Made by a program: the position numbers and the translations under genes. Source: Micromonospora zamorensis (GTDB lineage: Bacteria > Actinomycetota > Actinomycetes > Mycobacteriales > Micromonosporaceae). Taken from it: a DNA stretch of 64,000 nt. The stretch lies in the NCBI RefSeq assembly GCF_900090275.1, contig NZ_LT607755.1, positions 2,914,001-2,978,000 of the forward strand. The letters run 5' to 3'. This document shows, piece by piece, positions 8,457 through 16,889 of this stretch (position 1 is the stretch's first letter; every line of letters begins with the position of its first letter). The notes beneath the pieces were generated by a model. That model was not told the DNA's origin. It ran no database searches and was given only the letters and a program-made list of their open reading frames with translations.

Positions 8457-8535
8457 CGCGCACCCCCGTCCGCCGCCTCAGGTCACTCAACCGCAGCGGG
8501 GCCGTCCCCGGGCCTGGTTCGCGACCGCGCCCCGC

Positions 8536-8733
8536 TCAGTCGACCTCCAGGTCGTCCAGTGAGATGGCGTGCGTCATCAGCCACCGGGCCAGCGCCGACA
8601 TCCCGAACAGCCACAGGGGCACCGACTCGGTGGGCCCGTTGGTGGCGTAGATGGCGAAGCGCAGGTCGGGCGCGCGGTACGCCTCGATCCGCCACCGGTG
8701 CTGCCGGTCCCGCCAGACCGCCGAAGGGTCCAT
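8536..8733 (-). CDS. hypothetical 65-residue protein
   Basis: MDPSAVWRDRQHRWRIEAYR... with an aromatic and charged N-terminal half and a more hydrophobic second half (VPLWLFGMSALARWLMTHAI) ending DDLEVD. The ATG at 8733 is preceded by GGTGACGCC. It starts about 50 bases after the membrane protein gene at 8787 on the same strand. No known motif. Confidence 0.55.
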   Translation of the reverse strand: MDPSAVWRDRQHRWRIEAYRAPDLRFAIYATNGPTESVPLWLFGMSALARWLMTHAISLDDLEVD

Positions 8734-8786
8734 GGCGTCACCGTAGGTGACCGCCGCCGGCCGGGGGGCCGGTTGGCCAGCACCGC

Positions 8787-9527
8787 TCAGCCCGGCACCA
8801 CCGCCGTCCCGATCACGACCCGGGCAGTGGACACCAACAGGCTGATGCCCACTCCCGCGAGGACCAGCCAGCCGAAGCCACGCCACCCGGAGCCACGGTC
8901 GAGCACCGGCGTCGACGGTGGCCTCCAGAGCTCACGGTAGGTCCAGGCCAGCACACCCACCCCGAACGGCAGGAGCCCGACCCAGAACCAGAACCACCGG
9001 GTGCCGGCAAGGGGCGGCGCGCCGCCGATCAGCCGGCCCAGCCAGAGCACGGTCAGCACACCAGCGAGCACACCGGCGGTGCCCGCGATCCGGTGCGCGA
9101 AGTCGCCGCCGACATGCCAGGGACCGGCCACGGCAGCGAGCCGCGCGTCCAGCCCGGTGTTCGCCGACAGGTCCGGCTCGCCCGGGTACGAAGCCGAGGC
9201 GGGCGGTACGTCGAAGGTGTACCGGCTCTGGCCGTTCGACACGGTCCAGGCCAGCATCCCGCCGTTCGTCGCATGCTGCGGCCGAGGCCGGCTCCCCCAG
9301 TACGCGCCGTCGTCGGCCCAGCCCTGCGCCCGTTGGAAGGTCACCACCTGGCCAGCCGCGAGATCGCGGTCGAGCTGGGCCTCGGTGGATTCGCGCGGCT
9401 CGGCCCACCACGCCAGAGACGCCCACAGCACCCACAGCACCGGCAGCGCCCAGCGCAGCACCACCGGGACGACCTCGCGCCACCGGCAGCGGGAGGCTCG
9501 TGACCGGGTGGGGATCGCCTCGATCAT
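8787..9527 (-). CDS. hypothetical membrane protein
   Basis: 246 residues from the ATG at 9527. One membrane helix near the N-terminus (VVLRWALPVLWVLWASLAWW) is followed by an outside domain of about 100 residues, then three membrane helices (AGVLAGVLTVLWLGRLIG, WFWFWVGLLPFGVGVLAW, FGWLVLAGVGISLLVSTARV). Tryptophan and proline are common. No catalytic motif is seen. It is on the same strand as the TetR gene, 70 bases downstream. Confidence 0.72.
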   Translation of the reverse strand: MIEAIPTRSRASRCRWREVVPVVLRWALPVLWVLWASLAWWAEPRESTEAQLDRDLAAGQVVTFQRAQGWADDGAYWGSRPRPQHATNGGMLAWTVSNGQSRYTFDVPPASASYPGEPDLSANTGLDARLAAVAGPWHVGGDFAHRIAGTAGVLAGVLTVLWLGRLIGGAPPLAGTRWFWFWVGLLPFGVGVLAWTYRELWRPPSTPVLDRGSGWRGFGWLVLAGVGISLLVSTARVVIGTAVVPG

Positions 9528-9597
9528 CAGCCCACCGTCGCACCTCGGCGCACTGTTGTCAGCCCCGGATCGGCCGCGACTGACGGCCGTGCGGTGG

Positions 9598-10206
9598 TCA
9601 ACGGTCCGGTTGATCCTGGTCCCTCGGCACAGTGGCTCGCCGAACGCAGTCGCGCAGCAGGGCGCGGCGTTGATCATGAACGTCGTCGGGTTCCTGGTTG
9701 CTGGCCGCGTAGACGTTGCTGACCGGCGACCAGGCCATGGACATGGCGATGACCAGAGCCATGAGGTCGAACGGGTCGCCCGCACGTACCCGCCCGGCGG
9801 CCTGCGCCTCGGCGATGGCCGTCAGCTTGCGATCGTCGTAGTGCTGGTGGGTCTCGACCAGGTGCCCGGCGGGCCTGCGCTCCAGTCGCGTCCAGGTCGC
9901 GAGGCGGATGAGGTCGGGGCGGCGCAGGTATTCGTCGTAGAGGCGAACGGCCCAGTCGGCAAGATCGTCAGCGTCGATCGGCACCACGTTCGTGATGCGC
10001 TCCAGTGAGCTGAGGAAGATCGCGTCGAAGAGTCTTTCCTTGTCGCCGAAGTAGCCGTAGAGCTGCGCCTTGTTGGTGCGCGCCGCCGTCACGATGCGTT
10101 CGATGCGTGCTCCGGCGATGCCGTGCTGGGCGAACTCCTCGGTGGCGGCGTCCAGGATGCGCTGGTAGGTCGCGGTGCCGCGCGAGGTCAGGGGCTGCTC
10201 CGGCAT
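9598..10206 (-). CDS. TetR family transcriptional repressor
   Basis: 202 residues. The N-terminal helix-turn-helix is typical (ILDAATEEFAQHGIAGARIERIV, then ARTNKAQLYGYFGDKERLF). The C-terminal ligand domain carries the segment RRPDLIRLATWTRLE. It is divergent from the alcohol dehydrogenase gene with only 92 bases between the starts, and that gap contains two related operator-like sequences. It most likely represses itself and the dehydrogenase. Confidence 0.92.
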   Translation of the reverse strand: MPEQPLTSRGTATYQRILDAATEEFAQHGIAGARIERIVTAARTNKAQLYGYFGDKERLFDAIFLSSLERITNVVPIDADDLADWAVRLYDEYLRRPDLIRLATWTRLERRPAGHLVETHQHYDDRKLTAIAEAQAAGRVRAGDPFDLMALVIAMSMAWSPVSNVYAASNQEPDDVHDQRRALLRDCVRRATVPRDQDQPDR

Positions 10207-10220
10207 GCCGCCACTCTAGC

Positions 10221-10286
10221 AACAGAACAGTTGGTTTGCTTCTCTGCGCGACCAGAGCTACGGTCGACAGACCGAACAGTCTGTTT
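10221..10286. promoter_or_regulatory. paired operator-like sites for the TetR regulator
   Basis: Two related sequences share the core GAACAGT: AACAGAACAGTTGGTTT at 10221-10237 and ACCGAACAGTCTGTTT at 10271-10286. Each is an imperfect palindrome around ACTGTTC/GAACAGT. They lie between the divergent TetR and alcohol dehydrogenase starts, where repression of both would be expected. Confidence 0.6.
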
Positions 10287-10298
10287 AAGGATGTGTGT

Positions 10299-11339
10299 AT
10301 GCGAACGACCATCGGATGGCGGGCGAGCGGCCCGACGGCGCTGCGGCGTACCTCGCTGGAACGCCGTGACCTGCGCTCAGACGATCTGGCGGTGCGAGTC
10401 GACTACTGCGGCGTGTGCCACACCGACCTGCACTCCCTGCGCGACCATGACCAGCACGCGAAAGCGCCTCTGGTGCCCGGTCACGAATTCACCGGTGTGG
10501 TGACCGGGACCGGAGCCGAGGTGACTGCCTTCTCGGTCGGCGACCGCGTCGCGGTGGGCAATATCGTCGACTCCTGCGGCAGCTGTGCCATGTGTCGAAC
10601 AGGACAGGAGAACTTCTGCCACTCCTTCCCGACTCTCACCTACGGCGGCACCGACCGGCGGGACGGGTCGACCACCTTGGGCGCCTTCTCCCGCGAGTAC
10701 GTCGTGCGGGACCGCTTCGCCTACCCGCTCCCCTCCGGCCTCGACCCGGCCGCAGCCGCCCCGCTGATGTGCGCCGGCGTCACCGTCTGGGAACCGCTGC
10801 GTTCCCTCGGTGTGGGCTCCGGCAGTCGCGTCGCCGTGGCCGGGCTCGGCGGCCTGGGTCACCTCGCGGTCAAGCTGGCCGTGGCACTCGGCGCCACCAC
10901 GACGGTCATCAGCCGCACCCAGGAGAAGCGCGACGACGCCCTCCGGCTCGGCGCACACGATTTCCTGGACTCCACCGACACCCGCCAGATGGCAGCGACC
11001 CGCGACACCTTCGACGTCGTCATCGACACCATCTCCGCTTCGCACGACCTCGCCCCGTACCTGAAGGTGGTGGCGATGGACGGCACCCTCAGCCTGCTCG
11101 GATACCTGGGCCCGGTCACCGTCGAGGCGATGGACCTGCTTGTCGGCCGCAAGAAGCTCAGCTCCGCCGGCAGCGGAGGCCGCCGTTCAACAGCCGAGAT
11201 GCTCCAGTTCTGCGCCGACAACGGCATCGCCGCCGACGTCGAGGTGCTCCCGTCGGCGCAGGTGGAGACAGCACTCGACCGCCTCCGGCGAAACGACGTC
11301 CGCTACCGCTTCGTGCTCGACATGTCCGACCTGGACTGA
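10299..11339 (+). CDS. zinc-dependent alcohol dehydrogenase (CAD-like, MDR superfamily)
   Basis: 346 residues from the ATG at 10299. The catalytic zinc ligands are visible: Cys37 in CGVCHTD, His62-Glu63 in PGHEF and Cys158 in PLMCAG. The structural zinc cysteines are C93, C96, C99 and C107. The Rossmann loop GLGGLGHLAV (about residues 182-191) binds NAD(P)H. The set resembles the cinnamyl-alcohol/YahK-type aldehyde reductases, which use NADPH on broad substrates; the physiological substrate is unknown. The divergent TetR gene and the operator-like sites suggest induction by an aldehyde or similar compound. Confidence 0.9.
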   Translation: MRTTIGWRASGPTALRRTSLERRDLRSDDLAVRVDYCGVCHTDLHSLRDHDQHAKAPLVPGHEFTGVVTGTGAEVTAFSVGDRVAVGNIVDSCGSCAMCRTGQENFCHSFPTLTYGGTDRRDGSTTLGAFSREYVVRDRFAYPLPSGLDPAAAAPLMCAGVTVWEPLRSLGVGSGSRVAVAGLGGLGHLAVKLAVALGATTTVISRTQEKRDDALRLGAHDFLDSTDTRQMAATRDTFDVVIDTISASHDLAPYLKVVAMDGTLSLLGYLGPVTVEAMDLLVGRKKLSSAGSGGRRSTAEMLQFCADNGIAADVEVLPSAQVETALDRLRRNDVRYRFVLDMSDLD

Positions 11340-11368
11340 CAGCGGTTGACCCGGCGGGCGCCACGCCC

Positions 11369-13123
11369 TCAGGTAACGACGATGCGGGCGTCGTCGGGCA
11401 GTCGTCGGGTCGCGCCCCGACGGTCCAGCAACTCCAGCAGGGGCACCGCCACCCGGCGGGTGGTGTCCAACGCCTGCCGGGCCGCGGAGAGCGTGAACGG
11501 CTGCGGCAGCCCGGCCAGCACCCGGACCGCGTCGTCGAGCGCGTCGGGCAGCAACACCACGTTGTCGGCCAGCCGCAGCAGCGCGCCGGCCCGCACCGCG
11601 GCGCCGATCTCGCGCGGGCCCAGGCCGAGGTCGACGAGGCGGTCCGCCTCGGGGGCGCGAAACGGCCGGTCGCCGTATTCCGCGCGGACCCGCTGCACGG
11701 CCCGGGCCACCGGCTCGGGCAGCGCATCGGCGCCCGCCGCCCCGACCCGCCCGGCGTGGATCCGCAGCGGCGGCCGGACCAACGCCTCGACCAGCACCCG
11801 GTCGGGCAGGGCGAGGCGCTGGCGCAGCGCGTCCACCGGCATCCCCGGTTCCAACGGGTGCTCCCTGGCGTAGCGGGCGACCTCCTCGGTCACCTGCTCG
11901 CCGAGCCGCCGCCAGTGCGCCGGGTCGGCCAACCAGTCACCGGCCACCGGAGGGGCGTCCACCGGCACACCCATCCGGATCAGCGCACCGGCGCGGACCA
12001 GCCGGCGACGGCGCAGCTCCCCGGCCAGGTCGGGACGACCGTCCAACTCGGCGAGGACCTGTGCGCGGGTGACGGCGGCACCCCGGCGGGCCAGCGGTGG
12101 CGGCGCCACGTCCAGCACCCGCACCCCGCCGGTCACGTGGTGCCGCCCCGGGTCACGCAGCAGCGCCCGATCGCCCACCAGCAGCGGCAACGGACGAGCC
12201 AACCGCAGGCGTACGGTGTCCAGGCCGAGCGGGCGGACCCGTACCGGCACGGCCGCCGACCCGACGTGCAGGGTGAGGGTGGCCGGCAGGTCGGCCGCCG
12301 GATCGCCGGTCAGCCGCACGTCGACCAGGTCGGTGCGGTGGAACCGGCCCGGGGTGAGCAACGCATCGCCACGACCGAGCCGGTCACGGGGCGTACCCCG
12401 CAGGTTGACCGCCACCCGGGCCACCGCCGTCACCTCCGGCCGGGCCTCGCCCAGTGAGTGCAGGCCACGTACCCGCACCGGCTCGTCGGCCCCGGCCAGC
12501 TCCAACTCGTCGCCCACCCGCAACCGTCCGACGCCGAGGGTGCCGGTGACCACGGTGCCGCTGCCCCGCACGGTGAAACTGCGGTCCACCCAGAGCCGGA
12601 CCGGGTCGTCCACCACCGGCGCGGGCAGGCCGGCGGCGAGCCGGTCCAGGGCGGCCCGAAGCTCCGGCAGGCCGGCGCCGGTCAGGCCACTGACCGCCAC
12701 CGCCGGCACCGTGCCGAGGCTGGTCGCCGCGATCTCGGCCCGGGCGCGGGCCATGGCCGGCCCCGGGTCGGCCAGGTCCGCGCGGGTCACCGCCACCAGG
12801 CCGTACGCCACACCGAGCGCGTCGAGTGCGGCCAGGTGCTCGGCGGACTGCGGCATCCAGCCCTCGTCGGCGGCCACCACGATCAGCGCCGCCGGCACCG
12901 GGCCGACACCGGCGAGCATGTTCGGCACGAACCGCTCGTGCCCGGGCACGTCGACGAAGGCGACGGTGCCGCCGGACGGCAGCGTCGTCCAGGCGAACCC
13001 CAGGTCGATGGTCATCCCCCGGCGGCGTTCCTCGGCCCACCGGTCGGGTTCCATCCCGGTCAGCGCCCGGACCAGTGTCGACTTGCCGTGGTCGACGTGC
13101 CCGGCGGTGGCGACGACGAACAC
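11369..13123 (-). CDS. selB: selenocysteine-specific translation elongation factor SelB
   Basis: 584 residues from a GTG at 13123, two bases after the selA stop. The GTPase domain begins at once: GHVDHGKST (P-loop, residues 8-16), DVPGHERFV (G3) and the VTRAD segment (G4, with Arg replacing the usual N/T-K). EF-Tu-like beta-barrel domains follow (SFTVRGSGTVVTGTL), and the C-terminal 250 residues form winged-helix repeats ending LLDRRGATRRLPDDARIVV, as expected for SECIS binding. SelB brings Sec-tRNA to UGA codons next to a SECIS element. It is last in a minus-strand run after fdh, selC and selA. Confidence 0.95.
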   Translation of the reverse strand: MFVVATAGHVDHGKSTLVRALTGMEPDRWAEERRRGMTIDLGFAWTTLPSGGTVAFVDVPGHERFVPNMLAGVGPVPAALIVVAADEGWMPQSAEHLAALDALGVAYGLVAVTRADLADPGPAMARARAEIAATSLGTVPAVAVSGLTGAGLPELRAALDRLAAGLPAPVVDDPVRLWVDRSFTVRGSGTVVTGTLGVGRLRVGDELELAGADEPVRVRGLHSLGEARPEVTAVARVAVNLRGTPRDRLGRGDALLTPGRFHRTDLVDVRLTGDPAADLPATLTLHVGSAAVPVRVRPLGLDTVRLRLARPLPLLVGDRALLRDPGRHHVTGGVRVLDVAPPPLARRGAAVTRAQVLAELDGRPDLAGELRRRRLVRAGALIRMGVPVDAPPVAGDWLADPAHWRRLGEQVTEEVARYAREHPLEPGMPVDALRQRLALPDRVLVEALVRPPLRIHAGRVGAAGADALPEPVARAVQRVRAEYGDRPFRAPEADRLVDLGLGPREIGAAVRAGALLRLADNVVLLPDALDDAVRVLAGLPQPFTLSAARQALDTTRRVAVPLLELLDRRGATRRLPDDARIVVT

Positions 13124-13125
13124 GG

Positions 13126-14430
13126 TCAGTCGTCCCCGGGTACGCGGAGCACGGCCGCGCGGACCGTCTCGTCGGCTTCTTCGGGCACGCAGCGCAGGTC
13201 GAGCAGGAGCCGGCCCCGCACCACCCGCCCGAGCACGGGCTGGTCGCCGGTGCGCAGCGGCTCCGCGTACCGCTCGGGCAGACTCAGCGCCCACGAGTCC
13301 AGCTCGACGCCGGGCGCCCCACCGCCGCCGACCACCGCGGCGGCCGGCACCACCTCCGCTTTGCGGCCGTCCGCTCCGAGCCGGTCGCGCAGCCGCTCCA
13401 ACCGGCTGCGCAGCACACCCGGGTCGGCGTGCAGCGCCGTGCGGGTGGGCGTGTCCGGCTGGTGCAGGGTGGCGGCCAGCGCGGCCAGGGTGAGCTTGTC
13501 CACCCGCAACGCCCGGGCCAGCGGATGGCGGCGCAGCCGGTCGACCAGCGCGACGTCGCCGAGCAGCAGCCCTGCCTGCGGGCCGCCGAGCAGCTTGTCG
13601 CCGCTGGCCGTGACGAGCGTGGCACCGGCGCGCAGGGTGCTGGCCGCGTCCGGCTCGTCGGGCAGCAGCGGATCCGCGGTGAGCAGACCGGAGCCGATGT
13701 CGGCGACCACCGGCACGCCGAGGGTGGCCAGTTGTTTGACCGGGGTTGCTGAGGTGAAGCCGGTGACCTGGAAGTTCGACGGGTGCACCTTGAGCACGAA
13801 CCCGGTCTGCGGGCCGAGGGCGGCGGCGTAGTCGGCGAGGGTGGTGCGGTTGGTGGTGCCCACCTCCCGCAGTCGCGCGCCGGTGCTCTCCAACAGGTCG
13901 GGCAGGCGGAAGCCGTCGCCGATCTCGACCAGCTCGCCCCGACTGACCACGATCTCCCGGCCGGCGGCCAGCGCGGTGGCCGCCAGCACCAGCGCGGCGG
14001 CGCCGTTGTTGACCACGTGCACGGCGCCCGCGTCGGGCACGGCGGCGGCCAGCGCGTCGAGGGCGTCGCGGCCGCGACGGGCCCGCCGACCGGTGCTCAG
14101 GTCCAACTCCACGTCGGTGTGCCCGGCGGCGGCCACCACCGCGGCGACCGCAGCCGACGACAGCGGCGCCCGGCCCAGGTTGGTGTGCAGCACGACGCCC
14201 GTGGCGTTGAGCACCACGCGGGGGCCCGGCGCGGGCAGCGCGGCGACCGCGGCGTCGCGAACGTCATCGGGGTGCAGCTCGCCACGGCGGGCCCGCTCCT
14301 GGGCCCGGGCGACGACCGCCTTCACCCGGTCCCGGCCGAGCGTCGCGCTGGCCGCGGCCAACCGAGGGTCGGCGAGCAGCGTGTCGGTGCGGGGCACCCG
14401 GCGTCGCGGGTCCACCGGCCCGTCACCCAT
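13126..14430 (-). CDS. selA: L-seryl-tRNA(Sec) selenium transferase SelA
   Basis: 434 residues. A pyridoxal-phosphate enzyme that turns Ser-tRNA(Sec) into Sec-tRNA(Sec) using selenophosphate. The signature segments are clear: LNATGVVLHTNLGRAPLS, VNNGAAALVL, the SRGELVEIGDGFRLPD loop, and the PLP lysine at Lys279 in SGDKLLGGPQAG. The ATG at 14430 follows AGGAGATGACGCG. The gene begins about 20 bases after the end of tRNA-Sec on the same strand, and selB follows immediately. Confidence 0.96.
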   Translation of the reverse strand: MGDGPVDPRRRVPRTDTLLADPRLAAASATLGRDRVKAVVARAQERARRGELHPDDVRDAAVAALPAPGPRVVLNATGVVLHTNLGRAPLSSAAVAAVVAAAGHTDVELDLSTGRRARRGRDALDALAAAVPDAGAVHVVNNGAAALVLAATALAAGREIVVSRGELVEIGDGFRLPDLLESTGARLREVGTTNRTTLADYAAALGPQTGFVLKVHPSNFQVTGFTSATPVKQLATLGVPVVADIGSGLLTADPLLPDEPDAASTLRAGATLVTASGDKLLGGPQAGLLLGDVALVDRLRRHPLARALRVDKLTLAALAATLHQPDTPTRTALHADPGVLRSRLERLRDRLGADGRKAEVVPAAAVVGGGGAPGVELDSWALSLPERYAEPLRTGDQPVLGRVVRGRLLLDLRCVPEEADETVRAAVLRVPGDD

Positions 14431-14450
14431 CGCGTCATCTCCTGCACTGT

Positions 14451-14546
14451 TGGCGGAGACGGACGGGAATCGAACCCGCCTGGCCCGGGTCCCGGACCAC
14501 ACCGGTTTTGAAGACCGGGAGGGGCACCAGCCGCCTGAACGCCTCC
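14451..14546 (-). tRNA. selC: tRNA-Sec (anticodon UCA)
   Basis: A 96-base tRNA, long as expected for selenocysteine. The acceptor GGAGGCG pairs with the 3' CGTCTCC, followed by discriminator G and an encoded CCA. The anticodon TCA is at 14511-14509 within CTTCAAA. The long variable arm (GTGTGGTCCGGGACCCGGGCC) and the T loop GGTTCGATTCCC are present. It sits 13 bases after the NrfD gene and 20 bases before selA, all on one strand, so it may be co-transcribed with the fdh genes. Confidence 0.95.
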
Positions 14547-14559
14547 ACCGGACATTCGA

Positions 14560-15780
14560 TCACATCGCGGGCGGGGCCGCCCGATCAGATGGAAGATCCA
14601 TGCCCGCCCGCCGGGCGTCGGCCCGCTCGCGCTGCGGCACCACCGTGTACCGAGGGTCGCGCGCGGAGGCCACCCCGCCGTAGAAGATGCCGAACCGGGT
14701 CACCACCGACGCGGCCAGCAGCGCGGCGCCGGACAGCGCGCCGACCAGCCGGCTACGCCGACCGAGCAGCGCGCCGGCGACCCCACCGGCCGTCAACATC
14801 CGGCCGGCGCGCAGCAGCCGACCGGGGCTGCCCAGCCGGTAGGGCTCACTGAGCAGACCGAGGCGCGTCTCCACCCGATGCGCGCCGTACAACTCCAGGG
14901 CCGCCCCGGCCACCGCCATCCTGCGGGCCGGCCCCGCCTGGGCCGGCGGCGCGGCGAGCAGACCCACGCCGGCGCCGCTGGCCAGCGCGCTGCCCGCGAA
15001 GATCACCGGCAACTCGGGGTACGCCTCGTGCCAGGACGGCACCGCCGTGTCGGCGAGCAACACCCCGGTGTACGTGGCCAGCGCGGGCGCGGTGCCGGCG
15101 GCGAGCAGCCCGGCGACCAGCCCGACCGACGGCAACGCCCGACCGGCCAGCCCGAGCAGGCCGTGGCGCGGCAGCACACCGGCGGCTTCGGCGATCGCGG
15201 CGACACCAGCGGCCGGCCCGTACGCGGTGAGGATCCAGGTGCCCACCGACATCGGCGAGGTCGGCTTCGCCACGCGCAGCATGTGGTGGAACCGCGCCGG
15301 CCGGCCGAGGTCCTTGACGAGGAAGACCGCGCTGGCGCTCACGGCGGCCAGCGCGGTGACCCGACCGGCGCGTCGCAACGCCGGCCGGCCGGTGAGCTGC
15401 CCACCGGCGGCGAGCAGTGACGAGCCGGCCGCCAGCCCGCCGGTGAACAGGTACGCCGCGATGTCCCACTTCCAGACCGGCGCTTTCAGGATGGGCCGAC
15501 CGTAGTACGAGGTGAACTCCGCCTCCGGCACCCGCAGTTCCTCGCCGCCTCCGCGACGCCCACCTCCGCGACGCCCGCCCCGCCGGCCGGGTTCGGCGGT
15601 GCGCCGCTGCTGTCCGACCGCCGAGCTGGTGCCGGCGCCGTTCGCGGCCGGCAGCCCGGTGCTCTCGCCGTTCGCGGCCGGCAACTCGGTGCTGGCCGTC
15701 GGTCGGTCGCGACCATCGGCGGCCAACCGGTCCCGGAAGCGACGGAAGATCTCGCCCACCTCGGGGCGCTGCGGACTCAC
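14560..15780 (-). CDS. NrfD-type membrane subunit of formate dehydrogenase
   Basis: 406 residues from the GTG at 15780, overlapping the iron-sulfur subunit by 4 bases (GTGA). The C-terminal 300 residues are an NrfD/PsrC-like membrane protein (WDIAAYLFTGGLAAGSSLLAAG, VSASAVFLVKDLGRPARFHHML and LLADTAVPSWHEAY) that would pass electrons to the quinone pool. The first hundred residues are a low-complexity extension with the twice-repeated segment LPAANG and a Gly/Arg tract. It is encoded between the iron-sulfur subunit and selC. Confidence 0.9.
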   Translation of the reverse strand: MSPQRPEVGEIFRRFRDRLAADGRDRPTASTELPAANGESTGLPAANGAGTSSAVGQQRRTAEPGRRGGRRGGGRRGGGEELRVPEAEFTSYYGRPILKAPVWKWDIAAYLFTGGLAAGSSLLAAGGQLTGRPALRRAGRVTALAAVSASAVFLVKDLGRPARFHHMLRVAKPTSPMSVGTWILTAYGPAAGVAAIAEAAGVLPRHGLLGLAGRALPSVGLVAGLLAAGTAPALATYTGVLLADTAVPSWHEAYPELPVIFAGSALASGAGVGLLAAPPAQAGPARRMAVAGAALELYGAHRVETRLGLLSEPYRLGSPGRLLRAGRMLTAGGVAGALLGRRSRLVGALSGAALLAASVVTRFGIFYGGVASARDPRYTVVPQRERADARRAGMDLPSDRAAPPAM

Positions 15781-16889
15781 GAGGAACCTCCGACGAACGC
15801 GGCGACGGTGGCCGCCGCCATGGCGAGGGCCGCGAGGCCGGCGCGCTTCCACATCTTCGGCAGGTCGCGGGTGGTCACGATCGGGTCCGGTGGCAGCCCG
15901 TACACCTCCGGCTCGTCGAGCAGCAGGAAGAACGCCCCGTCACCACCCACGCCGTCATTCGGGTCGTGCCCGTACAGGCGGGCCTCGGGGACGCCCCGCT
16001 CGTGCAGCGTCTCGACCCGCGCGGCGGCCCGCTCCCGCAACTCGTCGAGCGGCCCGTACTGGATCGACTCCGTCGGACACGCCTGCGCACACGCCGGGGT
16101 CATGCCCGCACCCAACCGGTCGTAGCACAGCGTGCACTTCCACGCCCGACCATCATCCTTACGCTGATCGATCACCCCGTACGGACACGCGGAGATGCAG
16201 TAACCGCACCCGTTGCAGATGTCCTCCTGCACCACCACGGTGCCGAACTCCGTCCGGAACAACGAACCCGTCGGACAGACATCCAGACACGCCGCGTGCG
16301 TGCAGTGCTTACAGACATCCGACATCATCAACCACCGGAAATCCGTACGCCCCTCCACACCGGACCCGCGCCCCGGCGGCTGCGCCCCGGGCATCCCCAG
16401 GAACTGTGGACCCGTGCCACCGCGGCCCGCGGCTGTCGGATCGGCCTCGATCGTGCCGAGCACATCCACCGGCCCGCCCCCGGACATCCAGGCGGCGGCG
16501 GACGGAGTGCCGGTCGGCACACCCGGGTCCGTGCCGGTGCGTTCACTGGTACCGGCCGCCACGGCCGCCGACGCCGCGCTGACCGAACCGTCGGTCGGCG
16601 TACCCGCGAACGGCGGTGTGCGGTGCCCGGCCGGCCGGGGCTGCTCGATGAACGCGACGTGTCGCCACGAGTTCGCGGTCAACGCGCCGGTGTTGTCGTA
16701 CGACATGCCGAGCAGGTCGAGCCCGCTCTCCGGGACGCCGTTCCACTCCTTGCAGGCCACCTCGCAGGCCTTGCAGCCGATGCAGACGCTGGTGTCGGTG
16801 AAGAACCCCATCCGCGGCGGCGCGTCCTCGTAACCGGCGTCCGGCGCCGGATCCAGCGGCCCGTAGAGGCTGTTCGGGTCAGGAAGCAC
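15777..16889 (-). CDS. formate dehydrogenase iron-sulfur (beta) subunit
   Basis: 370 residues from a GTG at 16889 with GAGGGGAGGGATCGCG ahead; it overlaps the alpha-subunit stop by 11 bases. Four ferredoxin-type clusters are visible: CIGCKACEVACKEW, CKHCTHAACLDVCPTG, CNGCGYCISACPYG and CTLCYDR...PACAQACPTE. The C-terminus has one hydrophobic segment (AGLAALAMAAATVAAFVGG) that anchors the subunit. An unusual low-complexity insert rich in Ala, Gly, Thr and Pro (about residues 90-165) separates the first and second clusters. Confidence 0.93.
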   Translation of the reverse strand: MLPDPNSLYGPLDPAPDAGYEDAPPRMGFFTDTSVCIGCKACEVACKEWNGVPESGLDLLGMSYDNTGALTANSWRHVAFIEQPRPAGHRTPPFAGTPTDGSVSAASAAVAAGTSERTGTDPGVPTGTPSAAAWMSGGGPVDVLGTIEADPTAAGRGGTGPQFLGMPGAQPPGRGSGVEGRTDFRWLMMSDVCKHCTHAACLDVCPTGSLFRTEFGTVVVQEDICNGCGYCISACPYGVIDQRKDDGRAWKCTLCYDRLGAGMTPACAQACPTESIQYGPLDELRERAAARVETLHERGVPEARLYGHDPNDGVGGDGAFFLLLDEPEVYGLPPDPIVTTRDLPKMWKRAGLAALAMAAATVAAFVGGSS

